Counted from the stretch's first letter, positions 1 through 7,554 are shown. The stretch: DNA of 15,178 bases from Bacillota bacterium (GCA_023417285.1 JAEZFR010000221.1:1-15178); one strand, 5' to 3'. Numbers and translations are program-made. Notes: generated by a model not told the origin, from the letters alone.

Positions 1-245
1 GCACAGTATCAGGTATTGTAGACAGGCTGGAAAAGCAGGGACTTGTTGAAAGAATCAGGAGTAATGAAGATAGAAGAGTGGTCATTGTTAGGGCAACAGA
101 GCAATTTCATAAGTGTAAACGCGATAAAATGACAAGGATAGAAGACATTATACAGCAGCAAATGAGCGCTGCAACTCAAGAAGAGCTTGATAAGATATTA
201 GAGGGGCTAACCATTCTCAAGACCATACTATGTAAAGATAATTAG
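1..245 (+). CDS. MarR-family transcriptional regulator, C-terminal part
   Basis: The gene is cut by the window edge. Codons read from base 3 to a TAG at 243-245 and give about 80 residues. The first part (TVSGIVDRLEKQGLVERI, then NEDRR with hydrophobic strands) matches the recognition helix and beta-wing of MarR winged-helix proteins: a helix ending in a G-L-V-x-R turn followed by the D-R-R wing. The remainder is the C-terminal dimerisation helix. MarR proteins are dimeric repressors released by small ligands, and they often sit directly ahead of ABC multidrug exporter genes, as here. This one probably controls the exporter pair downstream, which is inferred from position. The last codons and the stop lie inside the first unit of a 20-bp tandem repeat. 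The family call is solid; the ligand is unknown. Confidence 0.85.
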   Translation, partial: TVSGIVDRLEKQGLVERIRSNEDRRVVIVRATEQFHKCKRDKMTRIEDIIQQQMSAATQEELDKILEGLTILKTILCKDN

Positions 246-290
246 TTGTATGTAAAGATAATTAGTTGTATGTAAAGATAATTAGTTGAT
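231..290. repeat. 20-bp tandem repeat, three copies, over the marR stop codon
   Basis: The unit TGTAAAGATAATTAGTTGTA occurs at 231-250 and 251-270 without a mismatch, and at 271-290 with only the last two or three bases changed (GAT for GTA). The TAG of the MarR gene lies in the first unit. The near identity points to recent slippage or duplication. There are no spacers, so it is not a CRISPR. It lengthens the spacer between the regulator and the exporter genes. Confidence 0.95.
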
Positions 291-341
291 GGAACAATAT
301 TTTTGTCAATCGACTTAATATATATATTCCACAAAGAGGAG
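286..341 (+). promoter_or_regulatory. Leader of the ABC exporter operon with small dyad and ribosome binding site
   Basis: Between the repeat and the GTG start there is a small dyad ACAA-TATTT-TTGT at 294-306, flanked by TTGA at 286-289 and TCAA at 306-309. This nested symmetry could be a MarR-type site. An AT-rich stretch at 315-328 contains TATATT, but the nearest -35-like element (TTGTCA, 303-308) is only 14 bases away, so I do not assign a promoter. The Shine-Dalgarno sequence AGAGGAG at 335-341 is 11 bases from the GTG at 353. Confidence 0.35.
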
Positions 342-352
342 ATGACATAAAA

Positions 353-2578
353 GTGATAAAACTAGCAAGGTATTTAAAGCCATTTGCAACAATACTAATA
401 TTAGCCATTGTATTTTTATTCCTTCAGGCAATGTCTGATTTGGCTCTGCCTGACTATATGGCAAATATAGTTAACGTAGGAATTCAACAGGGGGGTATCG
501 AAAAAGCGGTCCCCGATGCTGTTACAAAGGATAATATGAATAAATTACAGACATTCTTAAACGATGAAGATAAAAAGGTAATTAATGATAATTATTTTCT
601 TGTAGACAAAGAAAGCTCCGATTACAGCAAATATGTTAAGGATTATCCTGCATTAGAAAAAGACAGTATCTATGTACTAAAGGATATAAGCCAAAATGAA
701 AAAGATGCACTTAACCCAATTATGGCAAAAGCACTGACAACCGTGTTATTCTTAGAAAATGCAAAGGATAACGCAAAGGATGGGCAGATTGATTTAAATG
801 GTCAAAAGCTACCGGCTGATACTGATTTGTTTGCGCTTCTTTCACAAATGCCACAAGAACAGAGACTTAAAATGTCAGAGCAAATGAACAAAAAGTATTC
901 CGAGCTGGGGGATACAATGCTCAACCAAATAGGAGCAAATGCAGTTAAGGAAGAATATATTGCTTTAGGCATGGACACTGATAGCATTCAGAGCAGATAT
1001 ATAATTAAAAATGGAGTCATAATGCTGCTCATATCGCTACTAGGTGCTTTTTGTACAGTAGCAATAGGCTTCTTTGCATCTAGAATCGCAACAGGTCTTG
1101 CGAGGAATTTAAGGAAAGATGTATTCACAAGGGTTGAGGGCTTCTCAAACAGCGAGTTTGATAAGTTCTCAACAGCATCACTAATAACAAGAACCACAAA
1201 TGATATCAACCAGGTATCAATGCTAATTATACTAGGTGTAAGAATGGTAATTTACGCTCCAATAGTGGGTATCTGGGGAGTATTAAAGGCTGTTAACAGG
1301 AGCGTATCAATGTCTTGGATAATTGCGCTTGCCGTTGCCATACTTTTGATACTTATAGCCACAGTGTTTATAGTGGCATTGCCTAAATTCAAAGCAGTGC
1401 AGGGCTTTATAGATAAACTCAACCTTGTTACAAGAGAAAACCTGTCAGGTATGATGGTTATCAGAGCCTTTAATACTCAGCGTTTTGAAGAGGAAAGGTT
1501 TGACAAGGCAAATGTTGACCTTACAAAAACAAACTTGTTTGTTAATAGGGTTATGGCAGTCATGTTCCCTGTTATGATGCTGGTAATGAACGGTGTCACG
1601 GCTTTGATTGTCTGGGTAGGAGCTCATCAGATAGCAGACTCTAGCATGCAGGTAGGAGATATGATGGCATTCATGCAGTACGCAATACAAATACTTATGG
1701 CATTTTTGATGATGTCGTTTATGTTTATAATGATTCCAAGAGCTGCGGTTTCAGCACAGAGAATATCAGAGGTGCTTGATACACAAGCTTCCATACTGGA
1801 CCCTAAGCAACCCAAAAGCTTTAACAGCACTGTTAAGGGCAATGTAGAGTTTAAAAATGTAAGTTTCAAGTACCCGGGAGCAGAGGAAAACGCACTTTCC
1901 GATATCAGCTTTAAAGCTGAGAACGGAAAAACTACTGCCATTATAGGAGCAACAGGTTCAGGGAAGACAACACTTGTAAACCTAATACCGAGATTTTATG
2001 ATGTTACAGGTGGAGAAATACTACTTGATGGCATAAACATAAAGGATGTATCGCAGCATGATTTAAGAGAATATATTGGGTATATTCCTCAAAAGGGATT
2101 CTTGTTCCAAGGAACTATAGAGAGCAATCTGAAGTATGCCAGAGAGACTGCTTCCCAGCAGGAGGTTGAAGAAGCTGCTATTATCTCTCAATCTGAGGAA
2201 TTCATAAGTCAGATGGAAAACGGGTATCAGACTGAGATATCTCAAGGTGGTGCAAATGTTTCAGGTGGGCAGAAACAGAGATTATCAATTGCACGAGCAC
2301 TGGTTAAGGATGCGCCGGTGTATATATTTGATGACAGCTTCTCAGCGTTGGATTTCAGAACGGATGCAGCGCTTAGAAAATCACTCAAGGACCGCACACA
2401 AAACAAGACACTTCTGATAGTAGCACAGAGAATCTCTACCATCAGAAATGCAGATCAGATTGTGGTATTGGAAGAAGGTAGGGTAGTGGGGCTTGGCACT
2501 CACAATGAATTGATGCAAAGCTGTGAGACATATAGGGAAATAGCTTTATCCCAGCTGTCGAAGGAGGAATTGGCATGA
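353..2578 (+). CDS. ABC exporter half-transporter with degenerate NBD and large extracellular insert
   Basis: This is a membrane permease fused to an ATPase (type IV exporter fold), 741 residues long and starting at GTG after AGAGGAG. TM1 is at about 11-29 and TM2 at about 219-241, so roughly 170 hydrophilic residues (about 45-215) lie between them, predicted outside the cell. This insert explains the length above the usual 580-620. The nucleotide-binding domain runs from about 505 to the end, with Walker A GATGSGKTT (532-540), signature VSGGQ (636-640) and Walker B VYIFDD (656-661). The catalytic Glu is replaced by Asp661 and the switch His by Gln692 (VAQR). This is the hallmark of the degenerate subunit of heterodimeric exporters such as BmrC/BmrD and TM287/288. 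It overlaps the next gene by four bases (ATGA), consistent with equimolar partners. Substrate unknown; drug or peptide efflux is likely from the family and the MarR neighbour. Confidence 0.93.
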   Translation: MIKLARYLKPFATILILAIVFLFLQAMSDLALPDYMANIVNVGIQQGGIEKAVPDAVTKDNMNKLQTFLNDEDKKVINDNYFLVDKESSDYSKYVKDYPALEKDSIYVLKDISQNEKDALNPIMAKALTTVLFLENAKDNAKDGQIDLNGQKLPADTDLFALLSQMPQEQRLKMSEQMNKKYSELGDTMLNQIGANAVKEEYIALGMDTDSIQSRYIIKNGVIMLLISLLGAFCTVAIGFFASRIATGLARNLRKDVFTRVEGFSNSEFDKFSTASLITRTTNDINQVSMLIILGVRMVIYAPIVGIWGVLKAVNRSVSMSWIIALAVAILLILIATVFIVALPKFKAVQGFIDKLNLVTRENLSGMMVIRAFNTQRFEEERFDKANVDLTKTNLFVNRVMAVMFPVMMLVMNGVTALIVWVGAHQIADSSMQVGDMMAFMQYAIQILMAFLMMSFMFIMIPRAAVSAQRISEVLDTQASILDPKQPKSFNSTVKGNVEFKNVSFKYPGAEENALSDISFKAENGKTTAIIGATGSGKTTLVNLIPRFYDVTGGEILLDGINIKDVSQHDLREYIGYIPQKGFLFQGTIESNLKYARETASQQEVEEAAIISQSEEFISQMENGYQTEISQGGANVSGGQKQRLSIARALVKDAPVYIFDDSFSALDFRTDAALRKSLKDRTQNKTLLIVAQRISTIRNADQIVVLEEGRVVGLGTHNELMQSCETYREIALSQLSKEELA

Positions 2579-4461
2579 GCGAACAAAGAAATCAAAGAAG
2601 AAAGTCTCGTCCAGGCGGACCTCCAATGATGCATAAGGGGGAAAAGGCAAAGGATTTCAAAGGTACCATGAAAAAACTGCTAAAGTACCTTAGAGAGTAT
2701 AACCTTGCAATTATAGTAGTTCTGATATTTGCGGCTGCTAGTGCTGGTTTCTCAATATACGGACCAAAGGTACTGGGTAAGGCTACTACTGAGCTTTTTA
2801 ATGGTTTGATGGAAAAGGTAGCAAATACAGGTAATGTAGATTTTGATAAAATTGGGCTCATAATGGCTCAGCTTGTTCTGATTTATGTAGTCAGCTCTTT
2901 GTTTGGATATATTCAGGGCTGGATAATGTCTTCAGTTTCAATGAAAGTCAGCTATAAAATGCGTAAGGAAATATCAGAAAAGATAAACAGAATGCCACTT
3001 AGATATTTTGATGGAACCAACCATGGAGAGGTGCTTTCAAGAGTTACAAATGACGTTGATACTCTGAGTCAGACTCTCAATCAAAGCTTAGGGCAGATTA
3101 TTACTTCTGTGACCACTGTAATAGGCGTGCTCATAATGATGCTGACCATAAGCTGGCAGTTAACTCTGGTTTCGGTAGGAATGGTTCCTATCTCTATGAT
3201 TATTATGATTACCATAGTATCGAAATCACAGAAGTATTTTAAGCAGCAGCAGGATTATCTGGGTAACTTAAATGGTCATATAGAAGAAATGTATGGAGGC
3301 CATACAGTTGTCAAAGCATTTAATGGAGAAGAAAAGAGCATTGAGGAGTTTGACAAGATAAACAAGAAGCTATATGGTTCGGCTTGGAAGGCTCATTTTA
3401 TGACGAGTATCATGATGCCTCTGATGAATTTTGTAGGTAATCTTGGATACGTAATTGTATGTATTCTTGGAGGTTACCTTGCAGCTAAGAAGACTATTGA
3501 GGTTGGAGATATTCAAGCATTTATACAATATGTGAGACAATTTACACAACCAATAGGACAGATAGCAAATATCTCAAATATTCTTCAGCAAACGGCAGCT
3601 TCATCCGAAAGAGTTTTTGAGTTCTTGAGTGAAGAAGAGGAGACACTAGATGTGAATAAACCTGTAAGGCTTGCAGCAGATGACCAGGAACCAGATGAAG
3701 CAAACAGGCTTATCAAAGTTCAAGGAGAGGTTGAATTCAGAAATGTTCACTTTGGATATTCGGAGGATAAGATAATTATCAATAACTTTAACTCTGTAGT
3801 TAAACCAGGTCAGAGAATTGCAATCGTTGGACCTACTGGTGCTGGAAAAACCACAATGGTCAAGCTTTTAATGAGATTCTATGATGTAAATGAAGGGGCC
3901 ATATTGATCGATGGTCACGACATAAGAGAGTTTACAAGAAATGATTTGCGCTCATTATTTGGCATGGTATTACAGGATACTTGGCTCTATAATGGCACAA
4001 TTATGGAAAATATCAGGTATGGAAAGCTTGATGCAACTGATGAAGAAGTCAAAAGAGCCTCAAAAGCAGCTCATGCGCATGGCTTTATCAGTACACTTCC
4101 AGATGGGTATAACATGGTGCTCAATGAGGAGGCTTCAAATGTATCACAGGGACAAAAGCAGCTGCTCACAATTGCAAGAGCTATCCTAGCGGACCCAAAG
4201 ATACTAATTCTCGATGAGGCAACAAGCTCAGTTGATACAAGAACAGAGGTGCAGATTCAGAAGGCTATGAATAACCTTATGAAGGGCAGAACCAGCTTTA
4301 TAATTGCACACAGACTTTCAACCATAAGAGATGCTGATTTGATTCTGGTTATGCAGCATGGAGACATTGTTGAGCAGGGTACACATGAGGAGTTGCTGGA
4401 AAAAGGCGCGGTATATGCTAATCTGTACAACAGCCAGTTTGAGAGTGCCCAAGCGGTGTAG
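2575..4461 (+). CDS. ABC exporter half-transporter, catalytic partner
   Basis: This is a second permease-ATPase fusion of 628 residues. Its ATG overlaps the stop of the previous gene, with AAGGAGG at 2561-2567. A basic, Gly/Pro-containing cytoplasmic tail (1-40) precedes TM1 (about 43-63), and no large extracellular insert is present. The ATPase domain has Walker A GPTGAGKTT (419-427), a non-canonical signature VSQGQ (523-527), Walker B ILILDE with catalytic Glu548, and switch His579 (IAHR). In the heterodimer, its Walker motifs face the canonical VSGGQ of the partner and form the hydrolytic site. Its weak VSQGQ faces the partner's Asp661/Gln692 and forms the degenerate site. All deviations therefore fall in one composite site, as expected for a true heterodimer. 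The operon ends at the hairpin near 4637-4697. Confidence 0.95.
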   Translation: MSEQRNQRRKSRPGGPPMMHKGEKAKDFKGTMKKLLKYLREYNLAIIVVLIFAAASAGFSIYGPKVLGKATTELFNGLMEKVANTGNVDFDKIGLIMAQLVLIYVVSSLFGYIQGWIMSSVSMKVSYKMRKEISEKINRMPLRYFDGTNHGEVLSRVTNDVDTLSQTLNQSLGQIITSVTTVIGVLIMMLTISWQLTLVSVGMVPISMIIMITIVSKSQKYFKQQQDYLGNLNGHIEEMYGGHTVVKAFNGEEKSIEEFDKINKKLYGSAWKAHFMTSIMMPLMNFVGNLGYVIVCILGGYLAAKKTIEVGDIQAFIQYVRQFTQPIGQIANISNILQQTAASSERVFEFLSEEEETLDVNKPVRLAADDQEPDEANRLIKVQGEVEFRNVHFGYSEDKIIINNFNSVVKPGQRIAIVGPTGAGKTTMVKLLMRFYDVNEGAILIDGHDIREFTRNDLRSLFGMVLQDTWLYNGTIMENIRYGKLDATDEEVKRASKAAHAHGFISTLPDGYNMVLNEEASNVSQGQKQLLTIARAILADPKILILDEATSSVDTRTEVQIQKAMNNLMKGRTSFIIAHRLSTIRDADLILVMQHGDIVEQGTHEELLEKGAVYANLYNSQFESAQAV

Positions 4462-4483
4462 CTTAGGTAGATATTCTCAGCCA

Positions 4484-4550
4484 GTGTAGTCAAAGAGTTT
4501 AGCTAGACCGTTTAGCTCAGATAGCTTAGCTCAACCAGTTTAGTTCAAGA
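4484..4550. repeat. Degenerate 13-14 bp tandem repeat behind the ABC operon
   Basis: Five consecutive imperfect units related to GTTTAGCTCAGATA start at 4484, 4497, 4510, 4524 and 4538 (GTGTAGTCAAAGA, GTTTAGCTAGACC, GTTTAGCTCAGATA, GCTTAGCTCAACCA, GTTTAGTTCAAGA). They lie just after the stop codon in the 313-base gap 4462-4774, and no open frame of note crosses them. The following stretch to 4620 carries a small hairpin (AGCATT 4595-4600 with AATGCT 4613-4618). Function unknown. Confidence 0.7.
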
Positions 4551-4636
4551 ATGAAGCATGTAGCATACTTTAAGCAATGCATCTGGTGCAGTCAAGCATT
4601 TTGCGAGGCATGAATGCTCAACTGTTTAATAATTAG

Positions 4637-4697
4637 AAAAAAATATTCCGAGCGATGCTAAGCAGGCTGTTTAGTACGTTCGGAATATTTTTTATTT
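4637..4697 (+). terminator. Long hairpin terminator after the ABC exporter operon
   Basis: The left arm 4638-4654 (A-run, TATTCCGAGCG) pairs with 4677-4693 (CGTTCGGAATA, T-run) apart from one G-U pair. The loop itself holds a second imperfect stem, CTAAGCAG with CTGTTTAG, so almost the whole element folds into one extended hairpin. The arm ends in six to seven T, giving an intrinsic terminator. The A-run on the other side makes it potentially bidirectional. Confidence 0.88.
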
Positions 4698-4708
4698 CCA
4701 TCTTTAAT

Positions 4709-4744
4709 TTTCCTGCAAATGTATAACATTGGAAATGCAGGAAA
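4709..4744. promoter_or_regulatory. Nested inverted repeat overlapping the SigF-like promoter
   Basis: TTTCCTGCA (4709-4717) and TGCAGGAAA (4736-4744) form a perfect 9-bp inverted repeat. Inside it lies a second perfect dyad, AATGT-ATA-ACATT (4718-4730). The inner dyad covers the -35-like GTATA and the right outer arm covers the start of the -10 element. It may bind a regulator or form a cruciform or RNA hairpin. Only the symmetry is seen; a role is inferred. Confidence 0.5.
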
Positions 4745-4749
4745 CAATA
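4721..4749 (+). promoter_or_regulatory. SigF-type (forespore) promoter of the spoIIQ-like gene
   Basis: GTATA at 4721-4725 is followed after 14 bases by GGAAACAATA at 4740-4749. The latter fits every defined position of the SigF -10 pattern GGNRANANTW, and GTATA fits the -35 pattern GYWTA. The expected spacing is about 15, so it is one base short. Its place 26 bases before the ATG of a SpoIIQ-like gene, which is a SigF-regulon member in Bacillus, supports the call. Confidence 0.7.
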
Positions 4750-4774
4750 TCTATATGGAGGTGGAATATATATT

Positions 4775-5563
4775 ATGAAGAAACTTATTCCAGATGAAAA
4801 TTCAAAGAACAGATGGTCAAAATTCTTTAATGGTAAAGGATTTTACGTGGTTCTGGCAGTTTGCATAGTAGTGGTTGCTGCTACAGCGGTTTTAGTTACT
4901 ACACATAATGTCAATGATAATGGCACAAGTGTAAATGACAAGCTAGTGCCTGGTGACGCTAATGCGGACAAGTCAGATAAGTCTGAACCAGCTTCGGCTA
5001 GTGCTGCTAAGAGTTCATCTGTAACAGATAAAAACGTTGCAGAAAACACTTCAGGTACTCAGGCTAAGGCTAGTGGCAAGACAGATGTAAATACAGTAGC
5101 AAATGCTGCAAAGAAGTTATTGTACCCTGTAAATGGTATAATATCAAAGGCTTACTCAGCAGCTCCTGTATGGAATTCTACAACAAAAGATTACAGAGCC
5201 CATGAAGGCATTGACTTCAAGGTTGCAAAGGGTGCTAGTGTAGTTGCAGTTGCAGACGGTGTAGTAGTTGATGTTTCCTCTGAGAAGATTAACTCAGCTA
5301 CCAATGAAACCGCACCTGTTATAGTAAAGATTAAGCATGACCAGTATAACTTAGTAAGTGTATACAGATGCTTATTGCCAACAGGTATTTCAGACATTAG
5401 TGCAGGTATGAAGGTTAAGGCCGGACAAGAAATCGGAAAGGTCGGAGACCCTCAAATGATTGAAACAGCAGATGCTTCTACATTTGAATTCGGATTGCTA
5501 CAGAATAACAAGGCAATAGATCCTACACCGAATTTTGTTGATACAAAGGTTGCAACAAAGTAA
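4775..5563 (+). CDS. spoIIQ: SpoIIQ-like forespore protein, degenerate LytM/M23 domain
   Basis: The 262-residue protein has a short cytoplasmic N-terminus, one transmembrane helix at about 22-42, a Ser/Ala/Lys/Asp-rich linker to about 108 and a LytM (peptidase M23) domain at about 112-250. The ATG follows GGAGGTGG (4757-4764). The first zinc motif HxxxD is kept (H143-E-G-I-D147). The His of the usual Y-x-H-L is Cys199 (YRCL), and the final HLHF is replaced by TFEF (236-239), so the metal and catalytic histidines are gone and hydrolytic activity is unlikely. SpoIIQ in the forespore membrane binds SpoIIIAH of the mother cell across the intermembrane space, forming a channel during engulfment. 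The SigF-like promoter and monocistronic layout support this rather than a wall hydrolase. A generic M23 protein remains possible. Confidence 0.82.
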   Translation: MKKLIPDENSKNRWSKFFNGKGFYVVLAVCIVVVAATAVLVTTHNVNDNGTSVNDKLVPGDANADKSDKSEPASASAAKSSSVTDKNVAENTSGTQAKASGKTDVNTVANAAKKLLYPVNGIISKAYSAAPVWNSTTKDYRAHEGIDFKVAKGASVVAVADGVVVDVSSEKINSATNETAPVIVKIKHDQYNLVSVYRCLLPTGISDISAGMKVKAGQEIGKVGDPQMIETADASTFEFGLLQNNKAIDPTPNFVDTKVATK

Positions 5564-5591
5564 AACGACATACTATGCAGTAAAAATACAC

Positions 5592-5650
5592 GAGACGGGA
5601 CAAAATCCCGTCTCTACTTACGAAATCCCTTGGTTTTCAAGGGATTTTTT
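5592..5650 (+). terminator. Double hairpin terminator after spoIIQ
   Basis: There are two successive hairpins. The first is a perfect 9-bp stem, GAGACGGGA (5592-5600) with TCCCGTCTC (5606-5614), and has no T-run. The second, AAATCCCTTG (5623-5632) with CAAGGGATTT (5638-5647), runs into six T (5645-5650) and is a standard intrinsic terminator. The first hairpin may reinforce it or stabilise the mRNA end. Confidence 0.92.
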
Positions 5651-5799
5651 ATTGCGCTGATATGTGCACATAGCTGGTAAATTTTGTTTTTTAATTTTAT
5701 TCTATATGTTATTATTGATTACAATACACAACATTCAAGTATGTCCCAAAATATCAAAAAATGATTTTCCTATTATGTTAGGCTGAAAGAAGGAAAAGA

Positions 5800-6690
5800 A
5801 TGTATAGTTGTAAAGATGTGGTTGAGAATTTAAAAGGTAAAATCAGTAAGGAACTAGACAGTATAGACTGCAATAAAGTTGCAGCATACAGTGGATATTC
5901 AGTAAAGCAAGCCAATAGGATTTTCTCTGCTCAGACTGATATTAATCTAGGTGAATATATCAGATATAGAAGAATGGCACAAGCTTTGTGGGAATTAAGA
6001 TATACGGATATGAGTATTATCCAAATAGCACAAAATAATGGATTTGAAACGCAGGAAAGCTTTACTAGAGCATTTAAGTCAGCGTTCAATATTACTCCTT
6101 TCAAATTCCGTGAGAATAGGAGGTTAGGGTGTAATGAGATTGACAAAGCGTTGAATGAAGTGATTGAGGAAGCATCCCACGAAAATGCACGAAACTTTAA
6201 ACAGGAGTTACCACAACCCACGGTGCTATTGGTGAATAAGCCTCGAAGCCTTTGGTATAGTATAAAGCAAAATACCAATAATTTATTTCCTCATGATTTT
6301 TATACTAGATGTCAGAGGGAAGGTATTTTTGAGACTATAAGCAAGATGAGTAAGCAGACGCATTTTGAGGGGGTATATTTAACTCATATTTATAAAGGAC
6401 AGAAATTTACTTCACTAACAGTGGGATTTGAAAATGAATACAAAGAAGATTTTTTACACTTTGATGGCTTTACAGTAAATATTTGTCCGCAATCTGATTA
6501 TTTAATGGTAAATGTACCTCCATACATGAGTTATGAGCTGGGTGGTCATGTAATGGCAGCATGGGAGGTGTTTTCTAGTTTTAACTATTCAAAGTACAAT
6601 CTAAAAAGAGATTTGGATAAGGCTCCTATTTTCGAGTTGGACTGTGCAGTCAACGGCTATACTTTATATTTTCCTGTTACCTTAATTTAA
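5800..6690 (+). CDS. AraC-type HTH regulator with GyrI-like effector-binding domain
   Basis: The 296-residue protein starts at ATG after AGAAGGA (5788-5794). Residues about 20-105 form an AraC/XylS double helix-turn-helix: a first HTH around VAAYSGYSVKQANRIF, then an I-x-x-I-A-x-x-x-G-F segment and the F-x-x-x-F-K pattern ending in TPFKFR. The DNA-binding part is N-terminal, as in Rob and SoxS-like proteins, with an acidic linker at about 108-135. Residues about 138-296 resemble the GyrI-like or AraC effector-binding fold, with a VLLVNKP strand at the start and a terminal YTLYFPV strand. It is probably a ligand-responsive activator. The next gene begins 18 bases downstream, so the two are likely co-transcribed. 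The region 5651-5799 is AT-rich and I see no confident promoter in it. Ligand unknown. Confidence 0.82.
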   Translation: MYSCKDVVENLKGKISKELDSIDCNKVAAYSGYSVKQANRIFSAQTDINLGEYIRYRRMAQALWELRYTDMSIIQIAQNNGFETQESFTRAFKSAFNITPFKFRENRRLGCNEIDKALNEVIEEASHENARNFKQELPQPTVLLVNKPRSLWYSIKQNTNNLFPHDFYTRCQREGIFETISKMSKQTHFEGVYLTHIYKGQKFTSLTVGFENEYKEDFLHFDGFTVNICPQSDYLMVNVPPYMSYELGGHVMAAWEVFSSFNYSKYNLKRDLDKAPIFELDCAVNGYTLYFPVTLI

Positions 6691-6708
6691 TATTGGAGGA
6701 TATGTATA

Positions 6709-7554
6709 ATGGCAATTGAATTAATACACGCTTATTTAAAGCTTGAAGATTACATTCAAGCAGAACAGCAGAATCAGGAAACTTGGGAAAAAACAATGGT
6801 AGAACCCTGTTGGAATATATTGACACAATGTGCGCCATTTTCTGAAGAATACAAGAAACCCACAACACACCTAGCAAAAAATGAAGCCGAACAACAGTTA
6901 GAGGAACTTAAAAAGGTAGACTGGGATAATGTTTTGAAAACATTCAACATGGTATGTGATGCATTACCGAAAATTGATGATGATGTTATGTATATAGCAT
7001 TATATCCGTCAAATACAGAAATGGCTGAAGGCGTTTACGGAACAGCAGTTTGGGGAAACATTATCCTAAATATAAACGCTATGAACACTGATTTTGAAAA
7101 ATGGATACCGTTTGTTTTTGCCCACGAATATCATCACAATATTTGGGGAGGTTATTGGTATTGCTTACATAATGGAGACGGGCTTCGAGGTTGGTTTATT
7201 GAAACCATTATAATTGAAGGTCAGGCAGACGCTTTTGCCCAAAGTATTTTTACAGACATGAAGCCATCTTGGAATTCTGGCATAAGTAGTGATGAAGAAA
7301 ATAAAATATGGAAGATATTTGAGAATGTTATAGAAACGTGCTTATCACTTGAAGAGACTGGAAAGTATATGTTTGGGTGCGAAGAGCTAGGTATACCCCC
7401 TTACGCTGGATATTATTTTGGATTAAAAATAATTAGGGAGTATATGAACAAAACTCAAACTAATGATATGACAAAGATATTGGAAACACCTTTAGAAGAA
7501 ATCTATAGGTTTTATACGAATAATGCGAGGTCAGCATATTACCAAATTAGTTGA
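6709..7554 (+). CDS. DUF2268-type putative zinc metalloprotease
   Basis: The 281-residue protein has no signal peptide or membrane segment. GGAGG (6695-6699) fixes the ATG at 6709; an earlier ATG at 6702 is out of frame and stops at once. The key motif is HEYHH at 139-143 (zinc ligands His139 and His143, general base Glu140). It is followed 26 residues later by EGQAD (Glu170 as likely third ligand), a HExxH...ExxxD gluzincin-like arrangement. The upstream strand G-x-x-x-x-x-N-I-I-L-N-I-N resembles DUF2268 (YjaZ-like) predicted Zn-dependent proteases, and the length fits. Substrate and location are unknown; cytoplasmic is inferred. It is coupled to the AraC/GyrI-like regulator gene 18 bases upstream, suggesting ligand-dependent induction. 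Transcription probably ends at the terminator at 7630-7664. Confidence 0.75.
   Translation: MAIELIHAYLKLEDYIQAEQQNQETWEKTMVEPCWNILTQCAPFSEEYKKPTTHLAKNEAEQQLEELKKVDWDNVLKTFNMVCDALPKIDDDVMYIALYPSNTEMAEGVYGTAVWGNIILNINAMNTDFEKWIPFVFAHEYHHNIWGGYWYCLHNGDGLRGWFIETIIIEGQADAFAQSIFTDMKPSWNSGISSDEENKIWKIFENVIETCLSLEETGKYMFGCEELGIPPYAGYYFGLKIIREYMNKTQTNDMTKILETPLEEIYRFYTNNARSAYYQIS

Noticed and set aside
231..290. CRISPR-like array
   Set aside because: The units are directly adjacent with no spacers and only 20 bp long, so this is a plain tandem repeat.
342..350. Minimal ORF ATG-ACA-TAA between the SD and GTG start of the first ABC gene
   Set aside because: Only two codons and within the normal SD-to-start interval; no basis to call it a leader peptide.
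1627..1941. Minus-strand ORF of 104 codons inside the first ABC gene
   Set aside because: It is a shadow of a membrane/ATPase coding region with no independent signals.
5931..6278. Minus-strand ORF of 115 codons inside the AraC-type gene
   Set aside because: No SD or recognisable domain; fully covered by a well-supported + strand gene.
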